Of a DNA stretch of 64,000 bases, positions 8,604-16,051 are shown piece after piece. Position 1 is the first letter of the stretch. Each line of letters begins with the position of its first letter. The stretch lies in assembly GCF_005047595.1 (NCBI RefSeq), contig NZ_SUPL01000004.1, positions 310,001 through 374,000 on the forward strand, written 5' to 3'. This stretch comes from Pontimicrobium aquaticum. GTDB lineage: Bacteria > Bacteroidota > Bacteroidia > Flavobacteriales > Flavobacteriaceae. The notes beneath the pieces were generated by a model, which made no database searches, was not told where the DNA came from, and saw nothing but the letters and a program-made list of their open reading frames with translations. A program made the translations under genes and the position numbers.

Positions 8604-8611
8604 TACTTTTG
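8604..8611 (+). promoter_or_regulatory. Predicted -7 promoter element of the hydrolase/monooxygenase pair
   Basis: TACTTTTG, an exact TAnnTTTG match, 14 bases before the ATG at 8626. A TTTTG at 8586-8590 is closer than a normal -33 element. The arsR dyad lies about 50 bases upstream. Confidence 0.5.
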
Positions 8612-8625
8612 AAAAAAAATAAAAT

Positions 8626-9633
8626 ATGAGAACAGTAGGATTATATTTTTTACTTATGATAATAACTATTAAGCCATTTTTAATTATGGCGCAGCAGGAG
8701 GATATAAAAATAAACAGTAGAGTTGATGGGAAAATGCTAAATATTACACATCTGAAGCCAAAACACGATAGTTTTAATGAGGCTATTTTGTTTATTCACG
8801 GTGCTTCATTTCCATCAGAGTTAGCTTCAGGGTTTAAGATGAACGGAGTTTCTTGGACTGGCAATCTCTCAGAAGCTGGATACAATGCTTTTTCCTTAGA
8901 TTTTTTGGGATATGGCAAGTCAGACAGATACAATTATATGTCTGACAAAGGTACTGAATTTGCCAATAATAGTGGTGGAATAGATGTCATTGAAGATATA
9001 GATATTGCTATAGACTTCATTCTGAAGAAACTTCAAATTAACAAAGTACATCTTATTGGTCATTCCTGGGGAGCCGCAGTTTCGGGCTATTATTCGACTA
9101 TACATCCTGAAAAAATTGATAAGCTCGTATTATTTGCTCCTGTTGCTCAAAGAATTGGACCTACATCTTGGAGCAAGCCAATAGTATCTTATATAGATTT
9201 AACGCCAAAAGAAAGGATAGAACAATTTATAAGTGGAATTCCAGAAGGAAAGCAAATGACCTTGGAAGATGAGATATTTACTAAATGGAAAATTGATTGG
9301 CTTAAAAGTGATCCAACAGCAACCAACAGAAATCCAGCTTCAATTAGGTATCCTTCAGCTTGGAAGAAAGACCTATATAATTGTTGGAACGGTAAATGTT
9401 TTTTTGAGGCATCCAAAATCAAGAATTCTACTTTATTAATTCGTGGAGAGTGGGACACCGTATTAAATAAAGAAGATGCAAACAAAATTTTTATGGAAAT
9501 GAAAAAGACTCCTTTCAAAAAATATATTATTATTAAAAAGGGTACACATGTTATGCATCTCGAGAAAAGTCGTCATCAATTATATGCTGAAACACTCTTC
9601 TTCCTAAAAACCAAAATAAATATAAAAAAATGA
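8626..9633 (+). CDS. Exported alpha/beta hydrolase
   Basis: A 335-residue protein with a hydrophobic N-terminal signal (about residues 1-22, ending IMAQQ). The classic alpha/beta-hydrolase core follows: oxyanion segment LFIHGASF, DFLGYGKSD, nucleophile elbow GHSWGA with Ser147, an Asp in IRGEWDTVLN (about residue 277) and a His in KGTHVMHLEKSR (about residue 312). The triad is complete, so activity as an esterase, lactonase or related hydrolase is likely, but the substrate is unknown. Its stop codon overlaps the next gene's start (ATGA), indicating translational coupling. It is probably repressed by the divergent ArsR protein. Confidence 0.85.
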   Translation: MRTVGLYFLLMIITIKPFLIMAQQEDIKINSRVDGKMLNITHLKPKHDSFNEAILFIHGASFPSELASGFKMNGVSWTGNLSEAGYNAFSLDFLGYGKSDRYNYMSDKGTEFANNSGGIDVIEDIDIAIDFILKKLQINKVHLIGHSWGAAVSGYYSTIHPEKIDKLVLFAPVAQRIGPTSWSKPIVSYIDLTPKERIEQFISGIPEGKQMTLEDEIFTKWKIDWLKSDPTATNRNPASIRYPSAWKKDLYNCWNGKCFFEASKIKNSTLLIRGEWDTVLNKEDANKIFMEMKKTPFKKYIIIKKGTHVMHLEKSRHQLYAETLFFLKTKINIKK

Positions 9634-9992
9634 ACAGACATACAATTGCCGTGATATTTGAAGTTATACTCGAGAACAGTTATAAAAATGAGTATTTAGA
9701 TATTGCCCTACATCTTAAACCAGAACTTGAAAAAATTGAGGGGTTTATTTCTATTGAGAGGTTTCAGAGTATTTACCATCCTAAAAAACTGTTATCCTTA
9801 TCCTTTTGGGAAAATGAAGAAGCTATACAGAGGTGGAGACGTCTAGAAATACATAGAAGTGCTCAATTAAAAGGAAGGAAATATATTTTTAAAGATTATC
9901 ATTTACGAGTTGCGCAAATTGTAAGAGATTACGGGATGTTTGACAGAATCAAAGCTCCAACAGATAGTAAGTCTTATCATGAGGAAAAGTAA
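9630..9992 (+). CDS. Antibiotic-biosynthesis-monooxygenase-like (ABM, ferredoxin-like) small protein
   Basis: A 120-residue protein without a signal peptide. It carries the dimeric alpha+beta barrel pattern of the ABM family: IAVIFEVILE as strand 1, KPELEKIEGFISIERFQS, then the hallmark LLSLSFWENEEAIQRWRRLEIHRSAQLKGR. Members include cofactor-independent monooxygenases, haem-degrading enzymes and many unknown proteins. The reaction cannot be inferred. It is translated from an ATG overlapping the hydrolase stop by 4 bases, so the two proteins probably act in one pathway, the hydrolase outside the cytoplasm and this protein inside. Confidence 0.75.
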   Translation: MNRHTIAVIFEVILENSYKNEYLDIALHLKPELEKIEGFISIERFQSIYHPKKLLSLSFWENEEAIQRWRRLEIHRSAQLKGRKYIFKDYHLRVAQIVRDYGMFDRIKAPTDSKSYHEEK

Positions 9993-10087
9993 TTTTTTTT
10001 ATAAAAATATACATTACGCAGTAAATATAAGTTAACTTTTACATATAAAATCAAGAGTAGTAATCATCTATAAACTATAAAAGACCT

Positions 10088-10471
10088 TTAAACAAACTGG
10101 CTTAAATCTAAACCATTAACAGCACCATGACTAGCATGAGCAACCACTACACCTTTTTTAATTACTAATATTTGAGGTGATTCGTGTATGACCTGAAACT
10201 TATAACTAACTTCATTAGAAACATTTCGATAACTTAACAAGTCCAAATAGTATAAATCTATATCTGTATCAATATCATAAGCACTAATAAATTGATTCAT
10301 TACCATTCGGCTTATACCACATCGTGTTGAGTACTTAAAAACAACTTGTGCTTTGTTTTTAGATTGTTGTTCTATAGACTGTAATTGCTCAATAGAATGC
10401 AAAGCAATCCAAGGCAATTGTTTTTCCTCTTTAGACTTAGAAGCCTTAAAAATATTCTTAAATAATCCCAT
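10088..10471 (-). CDS. ytxJ: Bacillithiol-system redox protein YtxJ
   Basis: A 127-residue thioredoxin-fold protein of the YtxJ family, thought to act as a monothiol bacilliredoxin on bacillithiolated proteins. Cys51 sits in YSTRCGISRMV, the family's TRCxIS active-site signature. A conserved ESPQILVIKKG strand and a C-terminal SHGAVNGLDL follow. I chose the ATG at 10471 because it fits the family start (MGLFKNIF); an upstream in-frame ATG at 10525 would run through an inverted repeat in the promoter region. It is divergent from clpB. A second copy of its 3' end survives at 7753-7815, beyond the arsR cassette. Confidence 0.85.
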   Translation of the reverse strand: MGLFKNIFKASKSKEEKQLPWIALHSIEQLQSIEQQSKNKAQVVFKYSTRCGISRMVMNQFISAYDIDTDIDLYYLDLLSYRNVSNEVSYKFQVIHESPQILVIKKGVVVAHASHGAVNGLDLSQFV

Positions 10472-10511
10472 AATTAATAGTAGGTCGCTTAAAAACCCTA
10501 ACCTTACAAAC

Positions 10512-10555
10512 TGACGAAAAGTCACATTAATTCTGCTTTACACAGACAAATTGTC
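10512..10555. promoter_or_regulatory. Two dyads in the ytxJ-clpB divergent promoter region
   Basis: TGAC-GAAAA-GTCA at 10512-10524 and GACAA-A-TTGTC at 10545-10555 are inverted repeats lying 61-105 bases before the clpB ATG and 41-84 bases before the ytxJ ATG. A very similar TGAC-AGAA-GTCA dyad occurs upstream of ompW (15229-15240). They may be stress-regulator sites, which would fit clpB, but the binding protein is unknown. Confidence 0.4.
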
Positions 10556-10616
10556 GTTCAAAATGTATTGGTAAGGTTATTGAACAAAACTACTCAGAAA
10601 AGAAAAATACAACCTT

Positions 10617-13220
10617 ATGAACTTAAATAATTTTACCATAAAATCGCAAGAAGCCATACAGCAAGCGCAACAAATTGCTCAAGGCTTTGGCCATCAACAA
10701 ATAGAAAATGAGCATGTTTTTAAGGCCATTTTTGAAGTTGATGAAAACGTGTTGCCATTCATTTTAAAAAAGTTGAATGTAAACGTACCACTGCTTCAAC
10801 AAGCTTTAGACAAACAACTAGAAAGCTTTGCAAAAGTTTCTGGTGGCGATATTATGCTATCTAGAGACGCAGGAACTGCTCTAAACGAAGCATCGATCAT
10901 TGCAAAGAAAATGAAAGATGACTTTGTATCTATAGAGCATCTTATTTTAGCTGTGTTTAAATCTAAAAGTAAAATAGCACAAATGCTAAAAGATCAAGGT
11001 ATTACCGAAAAAGATCTACAAGCTGCTATTGATGAATTAAGAAAAGGAGATAGAGTAACCTCACAAAGTCAGGAAGAAACCTATAACTCTTTAAATAAAT
11101 ATGCTAAAAATCTCAATCAATTAGCAAAAGATGGGAAGTTAGATCCTGTTATTGGTCGTGATGAAGAAATACGTAGAATCCTTCAAATTTTATCACGTCG
11201 CACCAAAAACAATCCTATTCTTGTTGGAGAACCTGGAACTGGTAAAACAGCCATTGCAGAAGGTTTAGCGCACAGAATTATTGATGGAGACATTCCTGAA
11301 AACCTAAAAAATAAGCAAATTTTTGCACTTGACATGGGAGCATTAATCGCTGGCGCCAAATATAAAGGTGAATTTGAAGAACGCTTAAAAGCAGTTATCA
11401 AAGAAGTAACTACTAGTGATGGAGACATAGTATTGTTTATAGACGAAATCCATACGCTTGTTGGCGCTGGTGGTGGTCAAGGTGCCATGGATGCTGCAAA
11501 TATTTTAAAACCAGCATTAGCACGTGGTGAACTTCGCGCCATTGGAGCTACTACTTTAGATGAGTATCAAAAATACTTTGAAAAAGACAAAGCATTAGAG
11601 CGTCGTTTCCAAAAAGTGATGGTTGATGAACCAGACACGGAAAGTGCCATTTCTATTCTACGTGGTATTAAAGAAAAATACGAGACACACCACAAAGTTC
11701 GTATTAAAGACGATGCTATTATTGGTGCTGTTGAGTTATCAAACAGGTATATCACAAATCGCTTTTTGCCAGATAAAGCCATTGATTTAATGGACGAAGC
11801 AGCTTCTAAATTGCGTATGGAAATCAATTCAAAGCCAGAAGAATTAGATGTGTTGGATAGAAAAATTATGCAGTTAGAAATTGAAATTGAAGCCATTAAA
11901 CGTGAAAAAGATGAGTCGAAACTTAAATCGCTTAGATCAGATTTAGCTAACCTTAAAGACACTCGTAATGACTTAAATGCGAAGTGGAAAAGTGAAAAAG
12001 AAGTAGTTGAAAACATCCAAAACACAAAACAAGAGATTGAAAACTACAAACTTGAAGCCGAACGTGCCGAACGTGATGGTGATTATGGAAAAGTAGCAGA
12101 ATTACGTTATGGAAAAATTAAAGAAGCTCAAGAACAATTAGAGGTTTTTCAAAAAAAATTACAAGAACAAGCTGAAAATTCTTTAATAAAAGAAGAAGTA
12201 ACTTATGAAGATATTGCTGAAGTAGTAGCAAAATGGACAGGAATTCCTGTAACTAAAATGCTGCAATCAGATCGTGAAAAATTATTGAAGCTAGAAGACG
12301 AGCTTCACAAACGTGTTGTAGGTCAAGAGGAAGCCATAATTGCTGTAAGTGATGCTGTAAGACGCAGTAGAGCAGGTTTACAAAATCCGCAAAAACCTAT
12401 TGGTACTTTCCTGTTTCTAGGAACAACAGGCGTTGGTAAAACCGAACTTGCCAAAGCCTTAGCCGAATACTTATTTGACGATGAAAACGCCATGACCAGA
12501 ATAGATATGAGCGAATACCAAGAGCGTCATGCTGTAAGCAGATTGGTTGGTGCGCCTCCTGGATATGTTGGTTATGATGAAGGCGGACAACTTACCGAAG
12601 CTGTTCGTAGAAAACCTTACTCAGTTGTGTTATTAGATGAAATTGAAAAAGCGCATCCAGATACATTCAATATTTTACTTCAAGTGTTGGATGAAGGTCG
12701 CCTAACAGATAATAAAGGTCGTATTGCCGATTTTAAAAATACCATCATTATCATGACCTCGAATATGGGAAGTCATATCATACAAGAGCGTTTTGAAGCC
12801 ACAAAAGATATAGACTCTGCCATGGAAGCTGCAAAAGTTGATGTATTGGCTTTATTAAAACAAAGTGTACGCCCTGAGTTTTTAAACAGAATTGACGATA
12901 CCATTATGTTTACGCCTTTAACAAAAGAAAATATTGTTGATATTGTTGGACTACAGTTAAAGTCTGTTACCAAAATGGTGGCACAACAAGGCATTACATT
13001 TGATGCAACCCAAGAAGCAATTCAATATCTAGCAGAAAAAGGATATAATCCAGAATATGGCGCTAGACCAGTAAAACGGGTTATTCAAAAAGAAGTTTTA
13101 AATGCGTTGAGTAAAGAAATTCTAGCAGGAACAGTAAGTACTGATAGCATTATACTACTAGATGCCTTTGACGACAAATTAGTATTTAGAAATCAAAATG
13201 ATTTGGTTGAAGAAATTTAA
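10617..13220 (+). CDS. clpB: ATP-dependent chaperone ClpB
   Basis: An 867-residue Hsp100 disaggregase that, with DnaK/DnaJ, threads aggregated proteins through its hexameric pore. Domain order: Clp N-domain repeats (1-145), AAA-1 with Walker A GEPGTGKT (about 203) and Walker [10 protein letters not shown], a long coiled-coil M-domain (about 405-525, charged heptads such as [17 protein letters not shown]) that separates ClpB from ClpA/ClpC, then AAA-2 with GTTGVGKT (about 602), [13 protein letters not shown] and a C-terminal domain with [10 protein letters not shown]. Pore loops [10 protein letters not shown] and GYVGYDEGG are present. Transcribed alone, divergent from ytxJ. Confidence 0.98.
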   Translation: MNLNNFTIKSQEAIQQAQQIAQGFGHQQIENEHVFKAIFEVDENVLPFILKKLNVNVPLLQQALDKQLESFAKVSGGDIMLSRDAGTALNEASIIAKKMKDDFVSIEHLILAVFKSKSKIAQMLKDQGITEKDLQAAIDELRKGDRVTSQSQEETYNSLNKYAKNLNQLAKDGKLDPVIGRDEEIRRILQILSRRTKNNPILVGEPGTGKTAIAEGLAHRIIDGDIPENLKNKQIFALDMGALIAGAKYKGEFEERLKAVIKEVTTSDGDIVLFIDEIHTLVGAGGGQGAMDAANILKPALARGELRAIGATTLDEYQKYFEKDKALERRFQKVMVDEPDTESAISILRGIKEKYETHHKVRIKDDAIIGAVELSNRYITNRFLPDKAIDLMDEAASKLRMEINSKPEELDVLDRKIMQLEIEIEAIKREKDESKLKSLRSDLANLKDTRNDLNAKWKSEKEVVENIQNTKQEIENYKLEAERAERDGDYGKVAELRYGKIKEAQEQLEVFQKKLQEQAENSLIKEEVTYEDIAEVVAKWTGIPVTKMLQSDREKLLKLEDELHKRVVGQEEAIIAVSDAVRRSRAGLQNPQKPIGTFLFLGTTGVGKTELAKALAEYLFDDENAMTRIDMSEYQERHAVSRLVGAPPGYVGYDEGGQLTEAVRRKPYSVVLLDEIEKAHPDTFNILLQVLDEGRLTDNKGRIADFKNTIIIMTSNMGSHIIQERFEATKDIDSAMEAAKVDVLALLKQSVRPEFLNRIDDTIMFTPLTKENIVDIVGLQLKSVTKMVAQQGITFDATQEAIQYLAEKGYNPEYGARPVKRVIQKEVLNALSKEILAGTVSTDSIILLDAFDDKLVFRNQNDLVEEI

Positions 13221-13248
13221 TCAATGGTCATATAAATTTTCATAAGTA

Positions 13249-13310
13249 GGTTGGTTGGTTAGTAAAAAAAGCAACATGATTCATAAAAATGATGATTGTT
13301 GCTTTTTTTT
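13249..13310. repeat. Duplicated hairpin repeat, copy A (terminator-like, after clpB)
   Basis: About 60 bases, beginning GGTTGGTTGGTTAGT and ending in a hairpin whose arms are AAGCAACA and TGTTGCTT, followed by eight Ts. It begins 28 bases after the clpB stop and can serve as its terminator. The same unit recurs at 13540-13600 with a few substitutions. Confidence 0.7.
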
Positions 13311-13539
13311 AAACGTCATTAGACTCTTAAATAAAGCTTAAATAGTATCTATAAATAATCTTTACTTAAAAACACAACGTATATAAACTAAAAGCAAAAA
13401 AGCTAATAAAATTGGTGTTGCAAACACTAAAACACTTATAAAGTAAACAGTGCAAAAGTAAATGGACGTTTAACTTTTTTAAATATTTCATTAATCATAT
13501 TACATCGTGTAACAATTTGATTTAAATACAGTCTTATAA
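13311..13539. other. Non-coding AT-rich spacer between the two hairpin repeats
   Basis: About 230 bases with no plausible coding frame, no tRNA-like fold and no clear promoter consensus. Together with the two hairpin repeats it forms the longest gene-free stretch in the window (13221-13646). Nothing else could be recognised here. Confidence 0.5.
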
Positions 13540-13600
13540 TTGGTTGGTTAGTTGAAAAGCAGCATGATTCGTAAAAATGATGATTGTTGCTTTTCTTTTT
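13540..13600. repeat. Duplicated hairpin repeat, copy B (upstream of the TraB/GumN gene)
   Basis: Second copy of the unit at 13249-13310, reading TTGGTTGGTTAGT and then a hairpin with arms GAAAAGCAGCA and TGTTGCTTTTC. The one arm change relative to a perfect stem leaves a G-U wobble in RNA, so the stem is kept. It ends 46 bases before the downstream ATG. Confidence 0.65.
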
Positions 13601-13646
13601 GTAACAAATTCTCAAATTGTGCTACCAATACTTAAATTATACTACC

Positions 13647-14507
13647 ATGAAACACATATCATCTCTATTACTTTTAGTATTTATCATTACTTTTTCGATG
13701 AATGCACAACAACTAGAAAACTCAACGCTTTGGAAAATATCAGGAAATGGCTTAGAAAAACCATCTTATCTATTTGGGACTATTCATATTACCTGTGATG
13801 CTTCACTAGATAATGATATAAAAAAAGCGCTTGATGAAACCACACAATTGGTTTTAGAGCTTGATATGGACGACCCTAAAATGCAATCTCAATTAATGAA
13901 AGGCATGTATATGACAGATGGAAAGACCCTAAAAGATCTGGTCTCAGAAGAAGAATTTACTGCTATTGATTCACTATTTATTAAGCAAGCTGGAATGTCT
14001 ATTGGCTTAATTCAAAATATGAAACCTTTCTTTTTAACATCAATGCTCTATCCTAAAATGATAGATTGCCAAATGGAATCGTTTGAATTGGAATTAATGA
14101 AAGTAACCAAAGAGCAAAATGAAGACGTATATGGTCTAGAAACAATAAAAGAACAATTACAAGTGTTTGAAAGCATCCCTTATAAAGATCAAGTCGCAGA
14201 TTTAATACGTATGGCAAAAGATAATCTAGAATACGACAAAGCTACATTTGCCGAAATATTAGAAGTATATAAATCTAAAAACATCACCGAAATGTTAAAT
14301 ATGATGGATAACGAAAACAATGAAATGACTGCAAAACACCAAGATGTTTTATTAAAAGACAGAAACATAAACTGGATTCCAAAAATTGAAGTCTATGCTA
14401 AGCAACAACCTACTTTTTTTGGAGTTGGTGCTGGACATTTAGCTGGCGAAAATGGTGTAATTAAACTCCTTAGAAAAGCAGGTTATTCTGTAAGTGCTGT
14501 ATTGTAA
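13647..14507 (+). CDS. TraB/GumN family protein, exported
   Basis: A 286-residue protein with a signal peptide (residues 1-19, ending FSMNAQQ). I took the ATG at 13647 rather than an upstream in-frame ATG at 13617, because only this start places the signal sequence at the N terminus. The TraB/GumN (Tiki-like, EreA/ChaN superfamily) signatures are present: SYLFGTIHITCD near the N terminus with the GTxH motif, and FFGVGAGHLAGENGVIKLLRKAGY at the C terminus (quoted without its last residues in the family pattern GAGHL..G..GLL..L...GY). Relatives include a metal-dependent protease, but bacterial members are mostly uncharacterised. Single-gene unit ending in a strong hairpin. Confidence 0.8.
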   Translation: MKHISSLLLLVFIITFSMNAQQLENSTLWKISGNGLEKPSYLFGTIHITCDASLDNDIKKALDETTQLVLELDMDDPKMQSQLMKGMYMTDGKTLKDLVSEEEFTAIDSLFIKQAGMSIGLIQNMKPFFLTSMLYPKMIDCQMESFELELMKVTKEQNEDVYGLETIKEQLQVFESIPYKDQVADLIRMAKDNLEYDKATFAEILEVYKSKNITEMLNMMDNENNEMTAKHQDVLLKDRNINWIPKIEVYAKQQPTFFGVGAGHLAGENGVIKLLRKAGYSVSAVL

Positions 14508-14545
14508 TAAAAAAAGAGCCTAGTTGAAACTAGGCTCTTTTTTTA
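14508..14545. terminator. Strong bidirectional terminator
   Basis: A 13-base perfect stem (AAAGAGCCTAGTT with AACTAGGCTCTTT) with A-run and T-run flanks. It lies between the convergent TraB/GumN gene (stop 14507) and the OmpW gene (stop 14559) and suits both strands. Confidence 0.9.
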
Positions 14546-14558
14546 TTACAATACATAT

Positions 14559-15173
14559 TTAAAACTTCATTCCAACTCCAATACCTATTACCAATGGATT
14601 TACATCAACATCTACTGGTAAAATACCTTCTCCAGTATCAACATTAACATCGGTAGAAAGCAATATTTTTTTAACGTCAAGGTTTAAAAACCACTTATCG
14701 CTTAAAATGTAATCCAATCCAGCTTGGAAAGAAAAACCAAAAGTGTTGTCATAATCCATATCTGCTGCATCACCTGATTTTATACCATAAAAAATAGTGT
14801 AATTTACACCAGCTCCTACATAGGGTTTAACTTCTCCACCAGCAAAATGATATTGTAAACTTAACGTAGGAGGCAATAACCAAACACGTCCAAGGTCAGT
14901 GCCTTCTACGTCAACTTCATGCTTAGAGGTTGCTAGAATTAATTCGGCTGCCCAGTTTTTGTCAAAAAAATAGGTGAAATCCAATTCAGGAATATATGAC
15001 GTAGAGATATCCACATCGGCTCCTTCTATATCATCTCCTGGAGAAGGCGTTATTGCCAATACTCTAAAGCGCATTTGCCATTTATTTGTATTTGTATCAT
15101 CTGCTTTATCTTGAGCGTTAAGGTTAACTAGACATAATAAGGCAATTACTAAACTAAATATTGTTTTTTTCAT
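14559..15173 (-). CDS. OmpW-family outer membrane beta-barrel protein
   Basis: A 204-residue protein with a 20-residue signal peptide ending NLNAQ. The mature protein starts with the OmpW-type first strand (WQMRFRVLAITPSPGDD). It continues with alternating amphipathic strands, the conserved PPTLSLQYHF and VKPYVGAGVNYT segments and a C-terminal VIGIGVGMKF ending in Phe, the usual outer-membrane targeting residue. OmpW proteins form small eight-stranded barrels with a hydrophobic channel. It is a monocistronic gene with a consensus -7 element and an inverted repeat over its -33 region, so expression is probably regulated. Confidence 0.85.
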   Translation of the reverse strand: MKKTIFSLVIALLCLVNLNAQDKADDTNTNKWQMRFRVLAITPSPGDDIEGADVDISTSYIPELDFTYFFDKNWAAELILATSKHEVDVEGTDLGRVWLLPPTLSLQYHFAGGEVKPYVGAGVNYTIFYGIKSGDAADMDYDNTFGFSFQAGLDYILSDKWFLNLDVKKILLSTDVNVDTGEGILPVDVDVNPLVIGIGVGMKF

Positions 15174-15197
15174 AATTAAATTGGTTTATATTTTGAG

Positions 15198-15205
15198 CAA
15201 AAATA
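15198..15205 (-). promoter_or_regulatory. Predicted -7 promoter element of ompW-like gene
   Basis: Minus-strand TATTTTTG, an exact TAnnTTTG match, 24 bases upstream of the ATG at 15173. Confidence 0.6.
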
Positions 15206-15228
15206 AACCCGAAATAATCCTTAAAAAC

Positions 15229-15240
15229 TGACAGAAGTCA
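15229..15240. promoter_or_regulatory. Inverted repeat over the ompW -33 region
   Basis: TGAC-AGAA-GTCA, a perfect 4-bp dyad about 24-35 bases upstream of the -7 element. It closely resembles TGAC-GAAAA-GTCA in the ytxJ-clpB promoter region. It may be a shared regulator site; the arms are short, so chance cannot be excluded. Confidence 0.35.
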
Positions 15241-15327
15241 TTGTTAGCACTTTTTTATGCTTGTGCGAAATTTTTAATAAAAAGCAAATTAACTGTTGTG
15301 TATTCCAGTTTAGTTTAAGAAGAATAA

Positions 15328-16032
15328 TTAGGCCAATTCTAAAGCTATTTTCATCATATCGTTAAACGATTGTTCACGCTCTTTTGAGCTTGTTGCCTCA
15401 CCTGTAATAATGTTATCGCTTACCGTAAGTATCGACAGCGCTTTTACACCAAATCTTTTAGCAAGAGTAAACAGCATTTGTGTTTCCATTTCTACACCTA
15501 AAATACCGTGTTTTTGCCATTTTTTCCATCTGTTTTGTATGTCATCATCGTAAAACGTATTTGTACTAAAGACAGAACCTTTATATGTTTTAATATTAAG
15601 TCGTTGGGCAGCCTTGTATGCTTTTAATAATAAATCAAAATCAGCTGTTGCTGCATAATGCATGCCTTCAAAATATAAGTTATTGGCATCAGAATCTCCA
15701 GAAGCACTCATAGCTAATAATACTTGACCTAAATTGATCTCCTTTTGTATTGCACCACAAGTTCCTACTCTAATTAAGTTTTTAGCATTATAGGTGTTTA
15801 TTAATTCATGAATATAAATAGCAGCACTTCCCATTCCCATTCCTGTACCTTGAACTGATACTTTTTTTCCTTTATAATACCCTGTAAAACCAAACATGTT
15901 TCTTACCGTATTATAACATACTGCATCTTCTAAAAACGTTTCTGCTACATGCTTTGCTCTTAATGGATCTCCAGGAAGTAACACAGTTTCTGCAATATCT
16001 CCAACTTTAGCTTCTATATGAATACTACTCAT
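15328..16032 (-). CDS. deoD: Purine-nucleoside phosphorylase, DeoD type
   Basis: Phosphorolyses purine (deoxy)nucleosides to base plus (deoxy)ribose 1-phosphate. At 234 residues it has the normal length for hexameric DeoD enzymes. Family segments: VLLPGDPLRAKHVAETFL with the phosphate-binding Gly and Arg, NMFGFTGYYKGKKVSVQGTGMGM, IRVGTCGAIQ, GVEMETQMLF with the ribose-binding Met-Glu, and LTVSDNI with the catalytic Asp. It is the last gene of a minus-strand operon after deoC and the two-domain aldehyde dehydrogenase, which fits deoxyribose salvage. Spacing to the upstream gene is 19 bases. Confidence 0.95.
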   Translation of the reverse strand: MSSIHIEAKVGDIAETVLLPGDPLRAKHVAETFLEDAVCYNTVRNMFGFTGYYKGKKVSVQGTGMGMGSAAIYIHELINTYNAKNLIRVGTCGAIQKEINLGQVLLAMSASGDSDANNLYFEGMHYAATADFDLLLKAYKAAQRLNIKTYKGSVFSTNTFYDDDIQNRWKKWQKHGILGVEMETQMLFTLAKRFGVKALSILTVSDNIITGEATSSKEREQSFNDMMKIALELA

Positions 16033-16051
16033 GTCTTGTTTTCTTTTTTGT

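Noticed and set aside
7851-10087. ArsR cassette as a toxin-antitoxin or phage-defence system
   Set aside because: The hydrolase has a signal peptide and the partner is an ABM-fold protein; no toxin, nuclease or sensor domain is visible.
10472-10525. Longer ytxJ start at 10525
   Set aside because: It would add 18 residues unlike the family and run through an inverted repeat in the promoter region; the ATG at 10471 matches the family start.
13577-13798. Short open frame overlapping the start of the TraB/GumN gene
   Set aside because: It runs out of frame through the signal peptide of a well-supported gene and shows no protein-like pattern; a shadow of the real gene.
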